A DNA stretch of 7,159 nt, taken from the NCBI GenBank assembly GCA_902475785.1, contig CABSAN010000079.1, positions 1 through 7,159 on the forward strand. The letters are read 5' to 3'. Positions 1 to 6,194 of the stretch are shown here, piece by piece; within the stretch, counting starts at the first letter, position 1, and every line of letters begins with the position of its first letter. The stretch is from an uncultured Collinsella sp. (GTDB taxonomy: Bacteria > Actinomycetota > Coriobacteriia > Coriobacteriales > Coriobacteriaceae). Both the position numbers and the translations under genes were made by a program. The notes beneath the pieces are model-generated. The model worked only from the letters and a program-made list of their open reading frames with translations. It searched no databases and was not told the DNA's origin.

Positions 1-50
1 TTACAAACACTTGACAATGCGCTCACGTGCGTATGAGCCGCGATTTCTAC

Positions 51-78
51 TATCGATACTGCTGAATTGATATCGATA
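51..78. promoter_or_regulatory. Twin TATCGATA palindromes ahead of pstB
   Basis: Two identical 8-bp self-complementary words, TATCGATA, lie at 51-58 and 71-78. Their centres are exactly 20 bp apart, about two helical turns, just ahead of the pstB ribosome binding site. Such spacing on one DNA face suits a dimeric or cooperative regulator, but no known operator of this form is recognised here. Chance recurrence of an AT-rich word is possible. Whether this region is a promoter leader or the gap after pstA cannot be decided, because the window starts at base 1. Confidence 0.3.
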
Positions 79-92
79 TGGAGGTATGCGGT

Positions 93-968
<876 letters not shown>

Positions 969-990
969 TACCATCTAGTGCAGGTGCCTT

Positions 991-1002
991 TAGAGTTAAG
1001 AT
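991..1002 (+). promoter_or_regulatory. Weak possible -10 region ahead of the response regulator
   Basis: The 64-base gap after pstB contains TAGAGT (991-996) and TAAGAT (997-1002), each matching the -10 consensus at four of six positions. No good -35 hexamer stands at 16-18 bp. This would suit an activator-dependent promoter, or there may be no promoter and the regulator is simply read through from pstB. No hairpin terminator separates the two genes, which favours read-through. Confidence 0.2.
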
Positions 1003-1032
1003 GCGGTCATGCCGGCCGCAGAGGGGTTCAAC

Positions 1033-1761
1033 ATGATCTATTACGTCGAGGACGATGACAACATCAGGGATTTGACGGTCTACGCGCTGCGCAAGCAGGG
1101 AATCGAGGCCGAGGGCTTTTCGTGCGATGGCGAGTTTAAGGCCGCCGTGGCGCGACGGGTGCCCGATGCTGTGCTGCTCGACATCATGCTGCCCGATACC
1201 GACGGCTTGGCGATTATGCGTCGTCTGCGTGGCGATCGCCTGACGGCGACGGTGCCCATTATGATGCTCACCGCCAAGGACACCGAGCTCGACAAGGTCA
1301 TGGCGCTCGATGGCGGTGCCGACGATTACCTGACCAAGCCGTTCTCGCTTATGGAACTCGCGAGCCGTTGCCGTGCGTTGCTGCGCCGCGGCGGCATGGT
1401 CAAGCAGGCGAGCGATGTGCTCAGCGTGGGCGATATCGTACTTTCGCCCAGCCACCGCGAAGTGACTGTTGCCGGTGAACCGCTCAAGCTCACGCTGCGT
1501 GAATTCGACCTGCTCGAGTACCTCATGCGCAAACCTGGCGTGGTCTTTACCCGCGAGTCGCTGCTGCAGAGCGTATGGGGTTGGGACTTCGACGGCGGTT
1601 CGCGCACCGTCGACGTGCATGTGCAGACGCTCCGCCAAAAGCTCGGCGAGCATGCGAGCGCCATAGAGACCGTGCGCGGCGTGGGCTATCGTCTGGCCGA
1701 GCCTTCGGCCGATGACGATGCCGAAGGAGCCGACAGCGCGGCTAGCGCATCGGAGGAGTAG
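1033..1761 (+). CDS. OmpR/PhoB-family response regulator, probably for phosphate (PhoP/RegX3-like)
   Basis: DNA-binding response regulator of 242 residues with the usual two-domain layout. The receiver domain (about 1-118) shows the acidic pocket EDDD (6-9), phosphoacceptor D50 in LLDIMLPDTDG, T80 in MMLTAKD and K102 in TKPFS. The winged-helix effector domain (about 130-222) ends in the family-typical RTVDVHVQTLRQKLG and TVRGVGYRL. An acidic Ala/Asp/Ser/Glu tail of about 20 residues follows and has no known role. In-frame ATGs occur at 1009 and 1033; GAGGGG at 1021-1026 sits 6 bases before 1033, and the receiver fold begins directly there, so 1033 is chosen. The cognate kinase starts 3 bases after the stop. 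Next to pstB, a phosphate-starvation regulator is the best guess, but OmpR-family members cannot be told apart reliably by eye, so no symbol is given. Confidence 0.9.
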   Translation: MIYYVEDDDNIRDLTVYALRKQGIEAEGFSCDGEFKAAVARRVPDAVLLDIMLPDTDGLAIMRRLRGDRLTATVPIMMLTAKDTELDKVMALDGGADDYLTKPFSLMELASRCRALLRRGGMVKQASDVLSVGDIVLSPSHREVTVAGEPLKLTLREFDLLEYLMRKPGVVFTRESLLQSVWGWDFDGGSRTVDVHVQTLRQKLGEHASAIETVRGVGYRLAEPSADDDAEGADSAASASEE

Positions 1762-1764
1762 CTC

Positions 1765-3189
1765 GTGGTCTTAGCCCCCCAGGGAAAACGCACCCTGTCG
1801 CATCGCGTGTTCGCGACGATTTTTCTTTGCGCTATGGCGGTTATCGTGGCGTTTACGGTGTTGGGCGCGTTCTTTGTGCAAAATACCCTGGCAGATGCCA
1901 CGAGCGCCAACCTTTCGCAAGAAACCGAGCTTATTGCCGCTGCCCTCAATGAGCAGCAGGAGCCCATTGCCTTTCTGCGCAGTCTCGATCGCGAGGACTT
2001 GCGCATCACGCTGATCAATAAGGACGGATCGGTCGCCTACGACAACGAGGCGTCGCCTTCTATGCTGCCCAATCATGGCGATCGCCCCGAGGTCGTTGAG
2101 GCCTTTGAGAGCGGCTCGGGCTCCGCGGAGCGCTCGAGCACCACACTCGACGAGGTCATGCTCTATCGCGCTGTCGCCCTTGATAACGGTCAGGTTGTCC
2201 GTTTGGCGCAAGCCCAGCCTGGCGTTGCGGCGATTTTGCTCTCGCTGGTGGCACCGATGCTGCTTATCGCGGCGGCGGGCGCGGTGCTCTCGTTTTTCCT
2301 TGCGCGCCGCGAGTCCCGTGCCATCATTGCACCGCTGCAAGAGGTCAATTTGGACCACCCGCGCCGGAGCTATGAGCATGCCTATGCCGAGATGGTTCCC
2401 ATGCTCGAGCGCATTGAGTCGCAACGCCAGGAGCTCAAGCGCCAGATGGCGGTGCTGTCGGACAACGACCGCATGCGCCGCGAGTTCACGACCAATATCA
2501 CCCATGAGCTCAAGACCCCGCTTACGGCAATCTCGGGCTATGCCGAGCTCATTGCGAACGGCATGGTCGAGGGTGAGGACGATTTGCGCACCTTTGGCGG
2601 CCGCATCTACCGTGAGGCGGGCCGTTTGGCGGCGCTCGTCAACGATATCCTCACGCTTTCGAACTTGGATGAGGCCGAGCGTGCGAGCGATGGCGAGGCG
2701 GTGCCTATTGGCTCCACGGAGCCCATTGAGCTTTCGCGTGCTATCTATGCGGTCGAGCAGCGTCTTGAGCAGGTCGCTCGTCAGGCAAATGTGGCGATAG
2801 GCCATGAGACCAAGCCTGTGGTCGTCGAAGGCGTATCGCGTCTGATCGATGAGCTCATCTATAACCTGGCGAGCAACGCCATTCGCTACAACCGGCCCGG
2901 CGGTACGGTGACGTTGCGGTGCGGAACCAACGACGACGGGCACCCGTATCTGTCGGTTGCCGACACGGGTATTGGCATTGCGCCCGAGGAGCAGGGTAAG
3001 GTGTTCGAGCGTTTCTATCGCGTTGACAAGAGTCGTTCTAAAGCGCGCGGTGGAACGGGTCTGGGTCTGGCCATCGCCAAGCATGCCGCCCTGTATCATC
3101 ACGCCTCGCTCGATCTGTCAAGCGAGTTGGGGGTGGGGACCACCATCACGGTGACGTTTCCCGTGCAACAGGACGAGCAGTTCGTGTAG
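1765..3189 (+). CDS. Membrane sensor histidine kinase, PhoR-like
   Basis: Partner kinase of the preceding regulator, 474 residues, starting at GTG. GGAGGAG at 1752-1758 overlaps the end of the regulator gene and stands 6 bases before the start, so the two are probably translated together. Transmembrane helices lie at about 15-38 and 154-180. Between them is an extracytoplasmic sensor of about 115 residues containing ITLINKDGSVAYDNEA, a pattern seen in Gram-positive PhoR-type kinases. The stretch 181-230 stands where a HAMP domain would be but matches it poorly. The dimerisation domain has the H-box FTTNITHELKTPL with H247 as phosphoacceptor. The ATPase domain shows the N-box NLASNAIRYN (about 367-376), G1 DTGIGI (400-405), F-box FERFYRV (414-420) and G2 GGTGLGLAI (429-437), so it should be active. 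The phosphate role is inferred from pstB nearby; the ligand is not visible in the sequence. Confidence 0.92.
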   Translation: MVLAPQGKRTLSHRVFATIFLCAMAVIVAFTVLGAFFVQNTLADATSANLSQETELIAAALNEQQEPIAFLRSLDREDLRITLINKDGSVAYDNEASPSMLPNHGDRPEVVEAFESGSGSAERSSTTLDEVMLYRAVALDNGQVVRLAQAQPGVAAILLSLVAPMLLIAAAGAVLSFFLARRESRAIIAPLQEVNLDHPRRSYEHAYAEMVPMLERIESQRQELKRQMAVLSDNDRMRREFTTNITHELKTPLTAISGYAELIANGMVEGEDDLRTFGGRIYREAGRLAALVNDILTLSNLDEAERASDGEAVPIGSTEPIELSRAIYAVEQRLEQVARQANVAIGHETKPVVVEGVSRLIDELIYNLASNAIRYNRPGGTVTLRCGTNDDGHPYLSVADTGIGIAPEEQGKVFERFYRVDKSRSKARGGTGLGLAIAKHAALYHHASLDLSSELGVGTTITVTFPVQQDEQFV

Positions 3190-3213
3190 CGGTACTGCAA
3201 ACATGTGAATTTC

Positions 3214-3249
3214 ACGCCGCATCGGGGCTGCCGGTGCGGCGTTAATGTT
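3214..3249 (+). terminator. Probable intrinsic terminator after the two-component genes
   Basis: The arm at 3214-3225 pairs with 3231-3242 as a 12-bp stem with one T-G wobble (3222/3234) and a five-base loop, GGCTG. The stem is very GC-rich. The T tract after it is interrupted (TTAATGTT), so termination may be incomplete. It starts 25 bases after the kinase stop and precedes a likely new promoter, as expected for an operon end. Confidence 0.7.
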
Positions 3250-3257
3250 GCGCAACA
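3246..3257. promoter_or_regulatory. Perfect 12-bp palindrome, candidate operator
   Basis: TGTTGCGCAACA is self-complementary over all 12 bases. It sits directly after the terminator stem and about 32 bp ahead of the likely -35 element of the polysaccharide-regulation genes. Length and symmetry fit a binding site for a homodimeric helix-turn-helix regulator. The regulator is not identified and I do not recognise the motif. A second, 6-bp palindrome (AGCGCT, 3266-3271) follows closely. Confidence 0.35.
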
Positions 3258-3288
3258 ATGGTGTAAGCGCTGTATCTTATGTATAGAG

Positions 3289-3318
3289 TTCGGACATGGC
3301 AAGAAGATGCGATATTAT
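3289..3318 (+). promoter_or_regulatory. Likely promoter for the Wzz/kinase/phosphatase genes
   Basis: A -10 candidate TATTAT (3313-3318, five of six consensus bases) has TTCGGA (3289-3294, three of six) 18 bp upstream. This would give a leader of roughly 40 bases before the ATG at 3366. The surrounding 3270-3335 is clearly more AT-rich than the genes. An alternative -10, TATAGA at 3282-3287, lacks a fitting -35. The call rests on consensus likeness only. Confidence 0.45.
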
Positions 3319-3365
3319 ACGAGCAGTTTTGTCGATATGAACTAGGGAAATGAAAGGCAAGCTGC

Positions 3366-4022
3366 ATGACCCTTCTCGAACTGTTCCAGCTGCTTAAAAA
3401 GCACCTTAAGCTGGTCATCGCCCTCCCGGTGGTCTGCGCGATCGCCATGGGCGTCGTGTCCTTTACCATGATGGACAACACCTACACCGCCACGACGAGC
3501 ATGTACATTCTCGCCAAGACCGATGGTAGCCAGACGAGCTACTACAACGACCTGTCGGCGAGCCAGATGCTCTCCAACGATATCGCGACGCTGCTCGATA
3601 GCGACAGCGTCAAGAGCGGCGCTGCTAAGGAGCTTGGCCTTTCCAACTTGGATGATTACAAGGTGAGCGTTACGAGCGAGACCACGACTCGTGTCATTTC
3701 GCTGTCCGTGACCGGCGACAGCCCCGACGGTGCCGCCGCTGTCGCCAACGCCATTGCCAACTCGGTGTCTACCGTGGCTCAGGACGTTGACGCCGCCCAG
3801 GCCGTCAACGTGATCGATAAGGCAAAGATCCCCAACCAGCCCAGCGGCCCCAACCGCAAGCTCTACATCGCGGTCGCCGCTCTGGCCGGCCTGTTCGTCG
3901 CCGTTGCAATTGTCGTGCTGCTCGACATGCTCAATACCCGCGTCCGCTCCGTTGACGATGCCGTCGAACTGCTCGGTGTGCCCGTTATCGGTCGTTTCCC
4001 CGTTTTGAAGGGCGGTAAGTAA
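3366..4022 (+). CDS. cpsC: Wzz-domain chain-length/tyrosine-kinase adaptor (CpsC/CapA/YveK type)
   Basis: Membrane protein of 218 residues that in this family activates a separate cytoplasmic BY-kinase and helps set capsule or exopolysaccharide chain length. It opens with a short cytoplasmic segment (LLELFQLLKKHLKL), then a membrane helix at about 16-36. An external domain of about 130 residues has the YTATTSMYILAK entry typical of Wzz proteins, and a proline-containing motif, IPNQPSGPNRK (155-165), precedes the second helix (about 166-187). The cytoplasmic tail, TRVRSVDDAVELLGVPVIG and onward, matches the kinase-activating tail of CapA/CpsC proteins. A GAAAGG site at 3352-3357 supports the start. 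The kinase gene follows after 3 bases. Length is normal for the Gram-positive split form, in which adaptor and kinase are separate proteins. The polymer under its control cannot be named from this window. Confidence 0.88.
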   Translation: MTLLELFQLLKKHLKLVIALPVVCAIAMGVVSFTMMDNTYTATTSMYILAKTDGSQTSYYNDLSASQMLSNDIATLLDSDSVKSGAAKELGLSNLDDYKVSVTSETTTRVISLSVTGDSPDGAAAVANAIANSVSTVAQDVDAAQAVNVIDKAKIPNQPSGPNRKLYIAVAALAGLFVAVAIVVLLDMLNTRVRSVDDAVELLGVPVIGRFPVLKGGK

Positions 4023-4025
4023 TTC

Positions 4026-4781
4026 ATGGCCCGTAAAAAGAAAACCAGCGATACCCTCGCCTTTAGCAACGCAGCCAAGACGCTGCTGGCAAACATTCGC
4101 TTTGCGAGTGTCGATACGCCGATCAAGTCCATTACCTTGACGTCCTCCATCCCTAACGAGGGCAAGTCCACCATTGCGGTCAACCTGGCTCAGGCCATTG
4201 CGACCAGCGGCAAGAGCGTCCTTCTCGTCGAGTGCGACATGCGTCACCGTACGCTTGCCAACCTGCTGGGCCTCCGTCATTCCGGTGGCCTGTACGCCGT
4301 CCTTTCCGACCAGATGTCGATTGACGAGGCTGTCGTCGAAACCGGCCAGCCCAACTTCTTCTTCCTCGATGCCGAGCCGCGCATTCCCAACCCGGCTGAC
4401 ATTATCGCCTCGCGCCGCTTTGCCAAGCTGGTTGCCGCGCTGGAGGAGAAGTACCAGTACGTCATTTTCGATACGCCGCCCGTGGGCACCTTTGTCGATG
4501 CCGCCGAGGTCGCCGCGATTACCGACGGCACCATCTACGTTATCCGTGAGGACTTCGCCAAGCGCAACGAGATCATTGCCGCCTTCGACCAGCTCAACAA
4601 GGCCGAGGTTAACGTAATTGGCACGGTCATGAACTGCTGTGAGACCTCGAGCCATGACTACTATTACTCTTACTATGGCGAGGACAAGGGCCAGAACAAC
4701 GCTGTTGCCGGAGTTAGCCCTGCTGTTGGCGGTGCCGCTGCAACGGGGGCCCCTGCGAAGGCGAAGCGTTTTAAGAAATAG
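4026..4781 (+). CDS. cpsD: BY-family protein-tyrosine kinase (CpsD/CapB/YwqD type)
   Basis: Cytoplasmic autophosphorylating tyrosine kinase of 251 residues, partner of the upstream Wzz adaptor. Visible motifs are Walker A SSIPNEGKST (40-49), Walker A' VLLVECDMRH (65-74, Asp71) and Walker B YVIFDTPP (145-152). The C-terminal tyrosine cluster is DYYYSYYGED, with Tyr 212-214, 216 and 217. Two things are unusual. The N-terminal EX2RX2R motif that helps oligomer formation in relatives such as S. aureus CapB appears here as NAAKTLL (15-21), without the Glu and with neither Arg. Also, about 30 further residues follow the tyrosine cluster, Ala/Gly/Pro-rich and then basic (AKAKRFKK), whereas the cluster usually lies close to the end. 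The ParA/MinD-like fold makes an ATPase of another kind conceivable, but the tyrosine cluster and both neighbours make BY-kinase the clear choice. Confidence 0.9.
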   Translation: MARKKKTSDTLAFSNAAKTLLANIRFASVDTPIKSITLTSSIPNEGKSTIAVNLAQAIATSGKSVLLVECDMRHRTLANLLGLRHSGGLYAVLSDQMSIDEAVVETGQPNFFFLDAEPRIPNPADIIASRRFAKLVAALEEKYQYVIFDTPPVGTFVDAAEVAAITDGTIYVIREDFAKRNEIIAAFDQLNKAEVNVIGTVMNCCETSSHDYYYSYYGEDKGQNNAVAGVSPAVGGAAATGAPAKAKRFKK

Positions 4782-4805
4782 CAACGACGCAGATAAGAGG
4801 GCGAT

Positions 4806-5453
4806 ATGAGAGACATCCACTGCCATATCCTGCCCGGTGTTGACGACGGCGCGGCGAACCTCGAGCAAAGCTTGGCGATGCTCGAGGCGGCCCGCGCCGT
4901 CGGCGTTACGCACATGGTGTGTACGCCGCACTGCCGGGACCCGTATTTTGACTTCGAAAAAATGTGGGAGGCCTATCGACTGCTTTGCGCGCATGCGGGC
5001 GATATGCATTTGCAGATGGGCTTTGAGGTCAATCATGCCAAGCTCATGGATTTGGGCATCGAATGGGCCGATCGACTGCATTTTGATGGCTCAAACGAGT
5101 TTTTGCTTGAGCTCTCGACGCGTGCTGATTCGTATGACTTTGAGGAATACGAGAACACGATTTACGACTTGCAGTGTCGCGGTTGCCAGGTGATTATTGC
5201 CCATCCCGAGCGCTATCGTGCGATTCAAGAAGATGTGAGCGTGGCTGAGCGCCTGGTCGACCTGGGCTGCAAACTGCAGGCTTCGGCGGACTTTATCGCA
5301 GGTGGACGGTTCGGTCGCGAAAAGAAGCCGGCGCAGCGCCTGTTTAAGCAGGGCCTGTACAGCTATATCGCGAGCGATGCCCACAACGTGGGCCACTACG
5401 ATTGCCTGGCAAAAGCACGCGCGAAGTTTAGCGTGGGAGCTCATTTCCGCTAA
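4806..5453 (+). CDS. cpsB: PHP-family manganese-dependent tyrosine phosphatase (CpsB/CapC/YwqE type)
   Basis: Removes phosphate from the tyrosine cluster of the BY-kinase, completing the phosphorylation cycle that governs polysaccharide assembly. The 215-residue product shows the PHP metal ligands in order: DIHCH (H5, H7), LPGVDDG (D13/D14), CTPH (H42), GFEV (E74), AHPERY (H133) and SDAH (D191, H193). All expected metal-binding sites are therefore present. Relatives are commonly about 240-255 residues; this one ends about 22 residues after SDAH, so part of the C-terminal region is missing or reduced. The stop at 5451-5453 is clear, and I saw no sign of a frameshift. AGAGGG (4796-4801) lies just before the start. 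The gene begins 24 bases after the kinase stop, consistent with one transcript. Confidence 0.9.
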   Translation: MRDIHCHILPGVDDGAANLEQSLAMLEAARAVGVTHMVCTPHCRDPYFDFEKMWEAYRLLCAHAGDMHLQMGFEVNHAKLMDLGIEWADRLHFDGSNEFLLELSTRADSYDFEEYENTIYDLQCRGCQVIIAHPERYRAIQEDVSVAERLVDLGCKLQASADFIAGGRFGREKKPAQRLFKQGLYSYIASDAHNVGHYDCLAKARAKFSVGAHFR

Positions 5454-5460
5454 AATTTTT
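5431..5460 (+). terminator. Weak terminator-like hairpin at the end of the phosphatase gene
   Basis: GCG at 5431-5433 pairs with CGC at 5448-5450. After a one-base bulge, GGGA (5435-5438) pairs with TTTC (5444-5447) including two G-T wobbles. The run TAAAATTTTT (5451-5460) follows at once. The stem is short and imperfect and overlaps coding sequence, so it may only partly separate this operon from the next gene. Confidence 0.25.
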
Positions 5461-5492
5461 CCCCAACGTTCGCATCGAATGAAGGGGCTGCT

Positions 5493-5993
5493 ATGGATAT
5501 CCAACTTAAGACGGGTTGCTTTGATGACGCGGCGCTGGTGCGCCGCATCGTTTTTATGGACGAACAGGGCTACGAGAGCGAGTTCGACGCTATCGATGAG
5601 GTGCCGACTTGCATCCATGTGACGCTGTACGTGGATGGTCAACTCGCCGGCTGCTCGCGCGTGTTTCCCGAGGAACTGGAGCGTGCGGCAGATGCAGAGG
5701 CCCCGGTTTCGCCGGCGTGCGATATGGACGAAGGCGTCGCGGCGGGGGAGACCTATATTATGGGGCGCGTCGCCGTGCTGTCCACCATGCGTCGCCACGG
5801 TCTGGCGAGCAAGATTGTCGAGGCCAGCGAAGCTGCTGCGCGCGATGCCGGCGCCAAGCTCATAAAGCTGCATGCGCAGGAGTATGTGCTGCCGCTCTAC
5901 GCCAAGGCGGGCTACACGCAGATCGCGCCGGTGGACTATGAGGACGAAGGTCAGCCCCACGCCTGGATGGCCAAACTGCTGGGCGACAGATAG
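5493..5993 (+). CDS. GNAT-family N-acetyltransferase, ElaA-like
   Basis: Predicted cytoplasmic acetyl-CoA-dependent acyltransferase of 166 residues; the substrate is unknown. The N-terminal pattern VRRIVFMDEQGYESEFDAID followed by IHVTLYVDGQLAG is typical of the ElaA/YjcF subgroup. GNAT motif A, which binds acetyl-CoA, is at 91-105 (GRVAVLSTMRRHGLA), and the later KLHAQEYVLPLYAKAGY (125-141) and closing HAWM also match the subgroup. Residues about 62-87, between the strand ending SRVFPEE and motif A, form an acidic, Ala-rich loop that looks longer than usual. GAAGGGG at 5481-5487, 5 bases before the ATG, supports the start. It follows the phosphatase by 39 bases but has no obvious link to polysaccharide control, so it may be only a neighbour. 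Confidence 0.87.
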   Translation: MDIQLKTGCFDDAALVRRIVFMDEQGYESEFDAIDEVPTCIHVTLYVDGQLAGCSRVFPEELERAADAEAPVSPACDMDEGVAAGETYIMGRVAVLSTMRRHGLASKIVEASEAAARDAGAKLIKLHAQEYVLPLYAKAGYTQIAPVDYEDEGQPHAWMAKLLGDR

Positions 5994-6030
5994 GGACGTT
6001 TCTTTTCTGCCGGCATTTGGGGACACTCCT
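5993..6030. repeat. Possible dispersed intergenic repeat (REP-like) at the acetyltransferase stop
   Basis: The stretch begins at the last base of the stop codon. It holds GGGACGT (5993-5999) and GGGGACAC (6019-6026) as imperfect direct copies around a perfect 8-bp palindrome, TGCCGGCA (6008-6015). This layout resembles short extragenic repeats found in many copies in some bacterial chromosomes. I have only one copy in view, so repetition is an inference. Confidence 0.3.
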
Positions 6031-6035
6031 CGACA

Positions 6036-6069
6036 ATTGGCGCATGGGGCATTGCAACATGCAATTTTT
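6036..6069 (+). terminator. Weak hairpin with T run, possible end of the acetyltransferase transcript
   Basis: GCATG (6042-6046) pairs with CATGC (6058-6062). Beyond a three-base bulge, ATT (6036-6038) pairs with AAT (6063-6065), and a T run to 6069 follows. An alternative is ATTGC (6051-6055) with GCAAT (6061-6065). Both are short and AT-rich, so termination would be poor. Confidence 0.25.
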
Positions 6070-6079
6070 CGATTCCTTA

Positions 6080-6110
6080 TGTATATATGCGCGCTAATGG
6101 GTTATAAAAT
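6080..6110 (+). promoter_or_regulatory. Likely htpG promoter (-10 region TATAAAAT)
   Basis: TATAAA at 6103-6108, within TATAAAAT, is a near-consensus -10 in a clearly AT-rich stretch (6062-6115). The hexamer 17 bp upstream, TGTATA (6080-6085), is a weak -35 with three matches. No CIRCE (HrcA) or HAIR (HspR) heat-shock operator was seen around it. Transcription from here would give a leader of roughly 75-80 bases before the htpG ATG. Confidence 0.45.
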
Positions 6111-6139
6111 CTAAGTCTGAACATAGCAGGTCTGCGATG

Positions 6140-6164
6140 CGGCTCGGGCAACCGGGCCGTTTTT
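6140..6164 (+). terminator. Strong terminator-type hairpin inside the htpG leader
   Basis: The arm CGGCTCGG (6140-6147) pairs with CCGGGCCG (6152-6159) as eight base pairs with one T-G wobble, closed by a GCAA tetraloop of the stable GNRA class. TTTTT follows immediately (6160-6164). This is a textbook intrinsic terminator in form. It lies 30 bases before the htpG start and downstream of the likely htpG promoter. It may therefore be an attenuator in the leader, or a terminator for upstream transcripts if htpG starts elsewhere. Confidence 0.65.
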
Positions 6165-6194
6165 GCGGGCAGGGGTAGCGCGAAAGGACTGCAC

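Noticed and set aside
11..37. Promoter with TTGACA (11-16) and TATGAG (32-37)
   Set aside because: The 15-bp spacing is too short for a normal promoter and TATGAG is a poor -10, so only the -35-like word is noted.
2..70. Possible 3' end of pstA, an open frame of 22 codons ending in TGA at 68-70
   Set aside because: The translated peptide does not resemble a PstA C-terminus that I can recognise, and another frame closes at 34-36. There is too little sequence to call a gene.
1771..3102. Minus-strand open frame of 443 codons opposite the sensor kinase
   Set aside because: It is fully antisense to a gene with complete kinase motifs. The product is Arg/His-rich and low in motif content, and no promoter or credible ribosome binding site was seen.
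3205..3215. GTGAATTTCAC near-palindrome after the sensor kinase
   Set aside because: It is odd-centred, short, and overlaps the foot of the terminator stem. As an RNA hairpin it would be weak, and nothing else supports it as an operator.
3342..5081. Minus-strand open frame of 579 codons opposite the Wzz, kinase and phosphatase genes
   Set aside because: It lies antisense to three genes with clear family motifs. Its translation is rich in His, Arg, Gly and Val with no recognisable domain, as expected for a codon-bias shadow in GC-rich DNA.
5091..6026. Minus-strand open frame spanning the phosphatase and acetyltransferase genes
   Set aside because: It overlaps two well-supported sense genes and their gap, and no protein family is recognisable.
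6090..6182. Seven-base complementarity CGCGCTA (6090-6096) with TAGCGCG (6176-6182) as an antiterminator
   Set aside because: The upstream arm lies before the likely transcription start, so it would not be in the RNA, and seven bases over this distance can arise by chance.
6111..6194. CIRCE or HAIR heat-shock operator before htpG
   Set aside because: Neither the TTAGCACTC/GAGTGCTAA nor the CTTGAGT/ACTCAAG inverted repeat is present in the leader.
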